Assembly (NCBI GenBank): GCA_016278585.1
Contig: JADQBO010000110.1
Location: forward strand, 1 to 9,125
Direction of reading: 5' to 3'
DNA length: 9,125 nt
Origin: Desulfosporosinus sp.
GTDB taxonomy: Bacteria; Bacillota; Desulfitobacteriia; Desulfitobacteriales; Desulfitobacteriaceae
Shown: positions 1 through 5,814 of the stretch, one piece after another
Position numbering within the stretch: the first letter of the stretch is position 1
Layout of the letters: the number at the start of each line of letters is the position of its first letter
Notes under the pieces: model-generated
Told to the model about the DNA's origin: nothing
Seen by the model: the letters and a program-made list of their open reading frames with translations, nothing else
The model's database searches: none
Translations under genes and position numbers: made by a program

Positions 1-1
1 A

Positions 2-1387
2 CCGAGAGTCATTGTACTCTCCACAAACCATTGGCATCATGGAGTCATAGGGATTGTGGCATCCCGTTTGGTAGAACGTTATTATCGACCGGTTTTTATG
101 ATTTCTGAAGACGGGGACGAAGCCAAGGGTTCGGCTCGTGGAATTACGGGGTATCCTGTCTTGGAACAGTTGAGCACACAAGCACATCTATTGACAAAGT
201 TTGGCGGGCATCGGCAAGCTGCAGGATTTTCCCTCCCTACAATAGACATTGGTAGACTTAGGGAAGGTCTAAATAAACAAGCTTTAGCATTTGAGGAAAC
301 TCTTTTTCAAGAAGTTTTAAGAATTGATAGTCAAGTTTCTCTCGATGGGGTTTCTGGGATTCTACTCCGGGAACTTGAACAAATGGCTCCATTTGGGTTT
401 GGCAACCCAGGTCCGATTCTAGCCTGCAAAGGAATTCCTGTACACTCCGTTAGCGCGGTTGGTAAGGAGCAGACTCATCTTAAGTTTCGTTTCGGACCTC
501 AAGGGAAGCAGGAAGGAATTGCCTTTCGACTAGGAGAACGTTTGAACGAGCTGAAGGATAAAATTAAATTAGATGTGGCGTTCGTCCTAGATTGGAATAC
601 TTTCCGGGGGCAAGACGATGTTCAACTAATGATCAAGGATATTCAAGCTGAAGCCCGCTGGGTGAATCAGTTACCTGGAAACGATGATAGTAGAACTGCT
701 TGGCAGGAAGTTTCGGCAACTCAAGAGGAGCCCGAAATAGAGTGGCTAGATTGGCGAGACTTGTCTCGCGAGGAGTGGCCGTTAGATAGTCATCAACAAT
801 TATGGATTTGGGATAACACAGGGACCGAGCCGATTCTCCGTAGGGGGGATGATTTTACTGATAACGAACATACTCAGAAAGAGCCTTCTCAGGACAAGCT
901 TTCCAATCAGGATAAGAGTGGAAAGGTCAATCAACGGCTTGGTTTAGTGCTCGGTCTTCCCTTTACGGATGAGGGTTTCAGGGAAGGGGTTGAAAGACTG
1001 CGTAAATTAGGTATAGTTCGTATTGCCCTAGCGGGATTTCAAAGACCTGTTGAGCCTTGTTGTTCCATATCTCGTGATGAACTTGTTCTATTATACCGGG
1101 GTTTACTCGCTCAATCGAAGGTGGAAAATCCCTTTCACTGGGGCGTTGCTCTTGAGAATTCTGAAAGAGAGAAAACTGCTTTAAAAATCTTAGAAGAATT
1201 AGGGCTTATCCGTTGTCTTGGAGGAACAGACAAGCTCGCCCTGGAATGGATTCCAGCTCAGAATAAATTAGAACTTGACTCCTCTCTGCGCTATCGCTTC
1301 GCAAGGGAACATTTAGAGAGGGCCTCAAAGTTTCAGCAGCAACTACTAGGAGCGTCTGTTTACCAAGGTAAACTTACGATACAATAA
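2..1387 (+). CDS. recJ: Single-stranded-DNA-specific exonuclease RecJ, C-terminal part (5' truncated by window)
   Basis: RecJ degrades single-stranded DNA 5' to 3' in recombinational and mismatch repair. The reading frame is open from base 2 without a start, so about 461 C-terminal residues are visible and the catalytic DHH domain lies upstream. It opens with NHWHHGVIGIVASRL (26-70), the usual entry into the DHHA1 domain. The DHHA1 glycine motif GGHRQAAGF follows at 203-229, then FGFGNPGP near 389-415, and an OB-fold-like DNA-binding segment at about 476-655 (HLKFRFGP to VQLMIKDIQ). A polar linker at about 860-935 leads into the extra C-terminal domain found in Firmicutes RecJ (about 940-1330). 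The GTG at 56 is an internal valine, not the start. apt begins 62 bp downstream, matching the recJ-apt-relA order of B. subtilis. The family call is certain; only the N-terminus is missing. Confidence 0.95.
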   Translation, partial: PRVIVLSTNHWHHGVIGIVASRLVERYYRPVFMISEDGDEAKGSARGITGYPVLEQLSTQAHLLTKFGGHRQAAGFSLPTIDIGRLREGLNKQALAFEETLFQEVLRIDSQVSLDGVSGILLRELEQMAPFGFGNPGPILACKGIPVHSVSAVGKEQTHLKFRFGPQGKQEGIAFRLGERLNELKDKIKLDVAFVLDWNTFRGQDDVQLMIKDIQAEARWVNQLPGNDDSRTAWQEVSATQEEPEIEWLDWRDLSREEWPLDSHQQLWIWDNTGTEPILRRGDDFTDNEHTQKEPSQDKLSNQDKSGKVNQRLGLVLGLPFTDEGFREGVERLRKLGIVRIALAGFQRPVEPCCSISRDELVLLYRGLLAQSKVENPFHWGVALENSEREKTALKILEELGLIRCLGGTDKLALEWIPAQNKLELDSSLRYRFAREHLERASKFQQQLLGASVYQGKLTIQ

Positions 1388-1449
1388 CCCTCCAATGAAC
1401 ATAAAATTATAGGAATCTTTTGCAACTAGAGAAAGGCGGCCGAAGGATC

Positions 1450-1962
1450 ATGGATTTTAGAGATCATATTCGCGTAATTTCTGATTTTCCCAAGGAAGGA
1501 ATATCATATAAAGATATTACGACATTGCTGAAAAACGGCGAAATGTACCAAGTTGCTATTAATACCCTCGTGGAGAAAATAAAGCCCTGGCGGCCTGACG
1601 TGATTGTCGGTCCTGAAGCACGTGGATTCTTATTTGGCGCCCCAGTTGCCTATGCCTTAGGCGTTGGATTTGTGCCAGTTCGAAAACCCGGTAAGCTGCC
1701 TGCCAAAACGATCGGTGAGACCTACGATTTAGAGTATGGGTTTGATACGTTGGAAGTTCATGCCGATGCTATACAAGCAGGAGAGCGAATAGTTGTCGTG
1801 GATGACCTGTTGGCAACAGGTGGAACAATGCTTGCAACCGCAAACCTGATGAAAAAGATTGGTGCTGACGTGATTGGGATGGGCTTTTTGATTGAACTAA
1901 CCGTACTAAATGGGCGGGAGAAGCTAATGGATTACCCCGTATTTTCTCTAGTGGAGTATTAG
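1450..1962 (+). CDS. apt: Adenine phosphoribosyltransferase
   Basis: This cytoplasmic purine-salvage enzyme converts adenine plus PRPP to AMP and pyrophosphate. The 170-residue product has the usual family length. It starts MDFRDHIRVISDFPKEGI, typical of bacterial APRT, and has KDITTLL, the GPEARGF loop (about residues 54-60), VPVRKPGKLP (about 76-85) and the PRPP-binding signature VVVDDLLATGGTM (115-127). I chose ATG 1450 because it matches family N-termini and has AAAGGCGG at 1431-1438 upstream. An in-frame TTG at 1420 would add ten residues (QLEKGGRRI...) that encode that ribosome binding site and look non-family. It sits between recJ and relA, probably cotranscribed. APRT feeds the adenine nucleotide pool while the neighbouring Rel enzyme consumes ATP and GTP/GDP; a functional link is inference only. 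Confidence 0.96.
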   Translation: MDFRDHIRVISDFPKEGISYKDITTLLKNGEMYQVAINTLVEKIKPWRPDVIVGPEARGFLFGAPVAYALGVGFVPVRKPGKLPAKTIGETYDLEYGFDTLEVHADAIQAGERIVVVDDLLATGGTMLATANLMKKIGADVIGMGFLIELTVLNGREKLMDYPVFSLVEY

Positions 1963-2030
1963 AGGTCTTACAGATACATTTCGTTCAGTGATGGATCGAG
2001 CGTTATAGTGCGGATGAGAGGAGTTCACCC

Positions 2031-4283
2031 ATGTCCTTCGCAGAATTAATGGTAAAAATGAAAAAGCAATCCCCACAGGCGCGTCTAGCCATTGTGGATA
2101 AGGCCTATCAGTTTGCTGAAGTGGCACATAGGAACCAACTTCGCAATTCCGGGGAAGATTATATTCTACATCCCTTAGAAGTTGCCCAGATTTTGGTTGA
2201 ACTAGAAATGGATGAAGCAACCATTGCTGCCGCCCTACTTCATGATGTCGTGGAAGATACAGAATATACTATTTCAGACATTGAGAAAGAATTTGGTTCA
2301 GAAGTCGCGCTGCTTGTCGATGGTGTAACCAAACTTGGTCGAATTGAGTACAAGAGTAAGGTAGAACAACAGGTTGAAAATTTACGCAAGATGTTTTTGG
2401 CGATGGCCAAAGACATCCGCGTAATTCTTATTAAACTAGCGGATCGCCTTCATAATATGCGAACCTTGAAATATCATTCGGTTGAAAAGCAAAAGGAAAT
2501 TGCTCAAGAAACTCTTGAAATCTTTGCGCCGTTAGCTAATCGGCTAGGAATTTTTCGAATTAAATGGGAATTGGAAGACCTTTCGTTTCGATATATAAAA
2601 CCACAGGAATACTATGACCTAGTAGAAGGAATTGCTCTAAAACGACGGGAACGCGAGGCCTATATCAACCAAGTTATCATTGAAATGCGAGAACGGTTGG
2701 ATGAAGTAGAAATTTATGCAGATATTGCGGGTCGTCCGAAGCACTTCTACAGCATTTATCGAAAAATGACAACTCAGAACAAAGAACTTAGTGAAATTTA
2801 TGATCTTATAGCAATTCGGGTTGTTGTGGAATCAGTTAACGATTGTTACGGTGCCTTAGGAATTATCCATACTATGTGGAAACCGATACCAGGGCGCTTT
2901 AAAGACTATATTGCTATGCCCAAACCAAATATGTATCAATCGCTACATACGACCTTGATTGGAGTTAATGGAGAACCCTTCGAAATTCAGATCAGGACCT
3001 GTGAGATGCACCGCACGTCAGAATACGGTATAGCTGCACATTGGAAGTATAAGGAAGGAAGCAATAAAGAGTGCGGTAACAAAGGGAATAAAGAGTGTGG
3101 TAATAACAGCAACAGGGAGCGTGGCAATAAGCCAACGGGTGTTAACTTTGAGCAAAAACTCTCTTGGTTGCGTCAATTGCTCGAATGGCAACATGATTCC
3201 CGGGATGCCGGAGAATTTATGGAAACGTTAAAAATTGACTTATTTGCCGATACTGTTTTTGTATTTACTCCCAAAGGGGATGTTGTAGAACTTCCAGCAG
3301 AATCCTGTCCGATTGATTTTGCTTATCGTGTTCATACAGATGTGGGGCACCGTTGCATAGGGGCAAAAATTAACGGACGGATCGTTCCTCTTGAGACAAA
3401 ATTAACGAACGGAGATATTCTTGAAATCCTTACCTCGAAGCAAGGTGGCTCACCCAGTCGTGACTGGTTAGCGTTTGTTAAAACGTCACAAGCTAAGACT
3501 AGGATTCGCCAATGGTTTAAGAAAGAGCAACGAGAGGATAATATCATACGTGGGCGTGAAAATTTAGAGCGTGAGGTCCGTAAGCTGGGGCTGGATCCAC
3601 TAGTTATCCTTAGACCAGAAAGCCTCATGGCGATCGGAAAAAGTCAAAATTTAGTAGGGTTGGATGATTTATACGCCTCCATAGGGGACGGAATTCTGAC
3701 GCCTAATAAGGTTTTGATGCGCTTACGTGAGGATCTTACCAAAGAAGAACGAGAAAAATTGCAGCTTGCAGCACTTCGACAGGGAGAGGGTAAAGCGCCA
3801 ACTCCGAGTTCGTACGGTAAAGCCTCCCATGGAGTAAGGGTCAAAGGCGTCGATAATGTATTGATCCGTTTTGCACAGTGTTGTAACCCTCTTCCGGGAG
3901 ATTCAATCATGGGCTACATTACGCGGGGCCGCGGGGTTTCTATTCATCGTGGGGATTGTAGCAATGTTCTTAACCATTCCCAGGATGAGTTGGATCGGAT
4001 CGTGGAGGTTATGTGGGCAGATCAAGTGGATTCCGCCTATCCTGTAGATATTCAAATCTATGGTAGAGATAAGCCGCGTTTGGTTACGGAGGTTATGAAC
4101 ACTGTCTTAGATACCCGTACACATATTCTGGGAATTAATGCCCGAGTAGGTAAAGGGGATGTTGCATATATTCAGTTGCGAATTGAAATAAGGAACGTGG
4201 AACATCTTAGAATGGTGATGCATAAAATTCGCAGGGTTAAAGATATTACAGAAGTCAAACGGATCCATTCGGGAGGAAATTAA
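2031..4283 (+). CDS. relA: Bifunctional (p)ppGpp synthetase/hydrolase (Rel, RelA/SpoT family)
   Basis: This long RSH enzyme makes (p)ppGpp from ATP plus GTP/GDP on starved ribosomes and also hydrolyses it, driving the stringent response. The 750-residue product has every domain. The N-terminal HD hydrolase keeps R38, H47, H71-D72, E75-D76, D138 and N142, so hydrolysis should be active. The synthetase has GRPKHFYSIYRKM (234-246), YDLIAIRVVV (257-266) and RFKD at 289-292, the RXKD form of bifunctional enzymes rather than the EXDD of E. coli RelA. A TGS domain (about 405-467), a helical region, a Cys-containing segment (FAQCCNPLPGD at 614-624, C643) and a C-terminal ACT domain (about 670-745) follow. 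The start is supported by GAGAGGAG at 2016-2023, 7 bp upstream. The oddity is a three-unit octapeptide repeat at residues 345-368, between the synthetase and TGS domains. dtd begins 1 bp after the stop. Confidence 0.97.
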   Translation: MSFAELMVKMKKQSPQARLAIVDKAYQFAEVAHRNQLRNSGEDYILHPLEVAQILVELEMDEATIAAALLHDVVEDTEYTISDIEKEFGSEVALLVDGVTKLGRIEYKSKVEQQVENLRKMFLAMAKDIRVILIKLADRLHNMRTLKYHSVEKQKEIAQETLEIFAPLANRLGIFRIKWELEDLSFRYIKPQEYYDLVEGIALKRREREAYINQVIIEMRERLDEVEIYADIAGRPKHFYSIYRKMTTQNKELSEIYDLIAIRVVVESVNDCYGALGIIHTMWKPIPGRFKDYIAMPKPNMYQSLHTTLIGVNGEPFEIQIRTCEMHRTSEYGIAAHWKYKEGSNKECGNKGNKECGNNSNRERGNKPTGVNFEQKLSWLRQLLEWQHDSRDAGEFMETLKIDLFADTVFVFTPKGDVVELPAESCPIDFAYRVHTDVGHRCIGAKINGRIVPLETKLTNGDILEILTSKQGGSPSRDWLAFVKTSQAKTRIRQWFKKEQREDNIIRGRENLEREVRKLGLDPLVILRPESLMAIGKSQNLVGLDDLYASIGDGILTPNKVLMRLREDLTKEEREKLQLAALRQGEGKAPTPSSYGKASHGVRVKGVDNVLIRFAQCCNPLPGDSIMGYITRGRGVSIHRGDCSNVLNHSQDELDRIVEVMWADQVDSAYPVDIQIYGRDKPRLVTEVMNTVLDTRTHILGINARVGKGDVAYIQLRIEIRNVEHLRMVMHKIRRVKDITEVKRIHSGGN
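3063..3134 (+). repeat. Three 24-bp tandem repeats inside relA (8-residue units)
   Basis: Three in-frame 24 bp units lie at 3063-3086, 3087-3110 and 3111-3134. They encode NKECGNKG, NKECGNNS and NRERGNKP, so the pattern is N-(K/R)-E-(C/R)-G-N-x-x. Units 1 and 2 are nearly identical in DNA and unit 3 has diverged. They fall just after the synthetase motif AAHWKYKEG and before FEQKLSWLRQLLEWQ. Rel proteins, as I recall them, usually have only a short linker there. Reading frame is preserved. The likely origin is slipped-strand duplication of a linker; this is inference. Confidence 0.9.
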
Positions 4284-4284
4284 G

Positions 4285-4734
4285 ATGCGCAGTGTTGTTC
4301 AGCGTGTTAAACGTGCCTCGGTAACCGTGAACGGTGAAAGAGTAGGAAGTATAGCTGCCGGACTCTTGGTCCTGCTGGCTGTCGGACAGGAAGACGGGTC
4401 GGACGATGTTCGATGGATGATTGATAAACTTACAGGGCTGCGGATTTTTGAAGATCATGGCGGAAAAATGAACTGCTCCGTACTGGATATAGATGGAGAA
4501 ATCCTTATAGTTTCTCAGTTTACTCTTTATGGTGATTGCCGTAAGGGAAAACGTCCTAGTTTTTCTACGGCAGCATCGCCGGAGCAGGCTAAAGCTTTAT
4601 TTGATCAATGCGTTGAAGGAATCCGTAATTATGAGATAAAGGTGGAGACAGGGGTCTTTCAAGCGGAAATGGAGGTTGAGTTGGTTAACGATGGGCCTGT
4701 GACGATACTTTTGGATAGTAAGAAGAAGTTTTAG
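4285..4734 (+). CDS. dtd: D-aminoacyl-tRNA deacylase (DTD)
   Basis: DTD cleaves D-amino acids (for example D-Tyr) and mischarged glycine from tRNA, protecting translation from wrong-chirality residues. It is a cytoplasmic homodimer. The 149 residues match the family length. The start MRSVVQRVKRASVTVNGE is canonical. The two active-site signatures are present: SQFTLYGDCRKGKRPSF from S77 (Ser-Gln-x-x-Thr motif) and NDGPVTILL around G137-P138, the Gly-cisPro chirality filter supplied across the dimer. ATG 4285 follows the relA stop by 1 bp. Its ribosome binding site GGGAGG (4271-4276) lies inside the relA end, suggesting coupled translation. The downstream hydrolase follows by 11 bp. Placement beside relA and upstream of hisS-aspS matches Bacillus and is conserved in Firmicutes. 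Confidence 0.97.
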   Translation: MRSVVQRVKRASVTVNGERVGSIAAGLLVLLAVGQEDGSDDVRWMIDKLTGLRIFEDHGGKMNCSVLDIDGEILIVSQFTLYGDCRKGKRPSFSTAASPEQAKALFDQCVEGIRNYEIKVETGVFQAEMEVELVNDGPVTILLDSKKKF

Positions 4735-4745
4735 GAGGTAATGTT

Positions 4746-5366
4746 ATGATCGAAAGCAGAGCGATGGGTTCCATGGGCGCAAATTGTTATTTGTACGCTT
4801 GTGAGGAAAGCAAGAAAGCAGCGATTATTGATCCTGGTGCTGATGGGAAAAGGATTTATCGCTGGGTTTTAGAGAAGGGTCTAAAGGTGGACTACATTCT
4901 GCTTACCCACGGACATGTGGATCACATCGGTGCCGTCGATGAGCTAAAAGAACTATTAGGAGATGTCTTAGTAGGGATTCATGGGGATGATGCAGGAATG
5001 CTTACAGATGGAAAGAGAAACCTCTCTAGTTTCTTTGGCCCGGGACTTGTACTTCAAAAGGCGGATGTCCTGCTTGAAGACGGGCAAGAACTTGCCATTG
5101 GTAAAAAACGACTTAAGGTTATCTCAACGCCAGGACACTCACCTGGAGGCGTTTGTTTTTTATGCTCTGAAGGCTTGTTTAGTGGGGATACGCTTTTTGC
5201 TGGGTCGATTGGTCGAACTGATTTCCCAGGAGGATCGATGAATCAACTTCTAGATGGTGTCAAGAAAAAGCTCTTAATACTTCCCGAAGATACCCGAGTT
5301 TTTCCTGGTCATGGCGAAGAAACCAGTATAGGGGAGGAAAAAAAGGATAATCCTTTCTTGGTATGA
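4746..5366 (+). CDS. Metallo-beta-lactamase-fold hydrolase, glyoxalase II-like (YqgX/YcbL type)
   Basis: The 206-residue protein has the full zinc-binding set of the metallo-beta-lactamase fold: THGHVDH (H55, H57, D59, H60), PGHSPGG (H131), SGDTLF (D148) and FPGHGEET (H189). IGRTDFPGG (155-163) is characteristic of the short glyoxalase-II-like hydrolases such as YqgX/YcbL. These lack the C-terminal substrate-binding domain of classical GloB, which fits the length here. Hydrolysis of S-D-lactoylglutathione or another thioester is possible but cannot be read from sequence, and many such Firmicutes lack glutathione, so the substrate is unknown. ATG 4746 has AGGAGGT at 4733-4739, overlapping the dtd stop, with 6 bp spacing. 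An ATG at 4741 is out of frame. It is the last gene before the regulatory gap, probably cotranscribed with relA-dtd. Confidence 0.93.
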   Translation: MIESRAMGSMGANCYLYACEESKKAAIIDPGADGKRIYRWVLEKGLKVDYILLTHGHVDHIGAVDELKELLGDVLVGIHGDDAGMLTDGKRNLSSFFGPGLVLQKADVLLEDGQELAIGKKRLKVISTPGHSPGGVCFLCSEGLFSGDTLFAGSIGRTDFPGGSMNQLLDGVKKKLLILPEDTRVFPGHGEETSIGEEKKDNPFLV

Positions 5367-5371
5367 GGAGG
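5365..5371 (+). promoter_or_regulatory. Orphan Shine-Dalgarno-like GAGGAGG without a following ORF
   Basis: GAGGAGG overlaps the TGA of the hydrolase gene, exactly where an operon's next ribosome binding site would sit. No ATG, GTG or TTG follows within 5-12 nt, and all three frames close within about 70 bp. An ATG at 5363 opens only 13 codons. It may be the remnant of a lost downstream gene, or chance. Confidence 0.4.
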
Positions 5372-5409
5372 CGGGAAATCGATCAATTTACAAAGTTATC
5401 CTAAATTAA

Positions 5410-5438
5410 TTGACATTGATGATTGCTCTTGATAAAAT
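5410..5438 (+). promoter_or_regulatory. Sigma-A promoter for the hisS-aspS T-box leader
   Basis: A -35 of TTGACA (5410-5415), a 17 bp spacer and a -10 of TAAAAT (5433-5438) give 11 of 12 consensus positions at ideal spacing. The predicted transcript starts near 5445, giving a leader of about 370 nt before hisS. It begins 43 bp after the hydrolase stop, so hisS-aspS can be transcribed separately from the upstream relA unit, though no terminator blocks read-through before it. Confidence 0.8.
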
Positions 5439-5452
5439 ATTTAGGATGTAGT

Positions 5453-5532
5453 GTTAGCTATCGGGTTAACAATATTTTGATTAAGTGTAAGATTGTGCTT
5501 GTGTGTAATAGGTGTTAACGCAGTTAGCTATC
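5453..5532 (+). repeat. Paired repeats / possible extra hairpin in the leader upstream of the T-box
   Basis: GTTAGCTATC occurs at 5453-5462 and again at 5523-5532, and GTTAAC at 5465-5470 and 5514-5519. The order is A-B ... B-A, and both cores (TAGCTA, GTTAAC) are palindromic. In RNA, TAGCTA 5455-5460 can therefore pair with 5525-5530 and, nested inside, GTTAAC 5465-5470 with 5514-5519. That gives 12 pairs with a 4x5 internal loop around 43 nt. This lies between the predicted start of transcription and T-box Stem I and is not a standard T-box element. It could also act as DNA operator half-sites. Function unknown. Confidence 0.5.
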
Positions 5533-5546
5533 AGATTAGATTTGTA

Positions 5547-5781
5547 ATGCAGAATACTTGCGATACCTTTTGAAAAATTCCGGGTTAATCTTTCTCCAGG
5601 GAGGGCTGGCAAGACTGGAACTAGCCTGAAAGACACACGGTAGGACACTCTAAAAGGGAGTATTTTTGCATCGGGTGGTCTCGTTATCGACTGAAAAGTG
5701 GGCGGAAGAATTCCGTCAATTAGGGTGGCACCACGAGAAGTTCTCGTCCCTTGCGCAAAGCAAGGAACGAGAGCTTTTTTT
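5547..5781 (+). promoter_or_regulatory. T-box riboswitch controlling hisS-aspS
   Basis: A T-box leader senses uncharged tRNA and lets transcription continue when the tRNA pairs with both the specifier and the antiterminator bulge. The T-box AGGGTGGCACCACGAG is at 5722-5737. In the antiterminator, AGGG 5722-5725 pairs with CCCT 5748-5751 and ACGAG 5733-5737 with CTCGT 5743-5747, leaving the 7-nt bulge TGGCACC (5726-5732). Stem I base pairs are ATGCA/TGCAT (5547-5551/5667-5671) and AATACT/AGTATT (5553-5558/5659-5664). The arm continues with CCG/CGG (5580-5582/5638-5640), CTTTC/GAAAG (5590-5594/5628-5632) and GGCT/AGCC (5604-5607/5623-5626), with CCAGGGAG on the 5' side. The specifier region reads GACACA (5632-5637), containing GAC (Asp) and CAC (His). 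A 7-bp stem GGCGGAA/TTCCGTC (5701-5717, loop GAA) precedes the T-box. TGGC matches G73 tRNAs, favouring tRNA-Asp. Confidence 0.93.
5740..5781 (+). terminator. Rho-independent terminator of the T-box leader
   Basis: The stem 5740-5754 pairs with 5760-5774 over 15 positions (one C·A mismatch, one G·T) around the loop GCAAA, followed by seven T (5775-5781). Its 5' arm contains the CTCGTCCCT that the antiterminator needs, so the two folds exclude each other: charged tRNA gives termination, uncharged tRNA gives read-through into hisS. Confidence 0.95.
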
Positions 5782-5814
5782 CAACAACGATAAGCTTTAA
5801 GGAGGAATTAACGT

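Noticed and set aside
1981..2009. Possible promoter for relA with -10-like TATAGT (2004-2009).
   Set aside because: No -35 with more than 2-3 consensus matches lies at 16-18 bp spacing; relA is more simply read from upstream.
4981..5241. An 86-codon + strand ORF inside the hydrolase gene.
   Set aside because: It is an alternative frame of a well-conserved metallo-hydrolase, with no independent support.
5382..5413. AT-rich inverted repeat TCAATT...AATTGA after the hydrolase gene as a terminator.
   Set aside because: It is only 6 A/T-rich pairs with a 20-nt loop, no T-run follows, and it overlaps the -35 element.
5477..5509. Second promoter in the hisS leader, TTGATT (5477-5482) with TGTAAT (5504-5509).
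   Set aside because: The spacer is 21 bp, too long, while the 5410-5438 promoter has 11/12 consensus positions at 17 bp.
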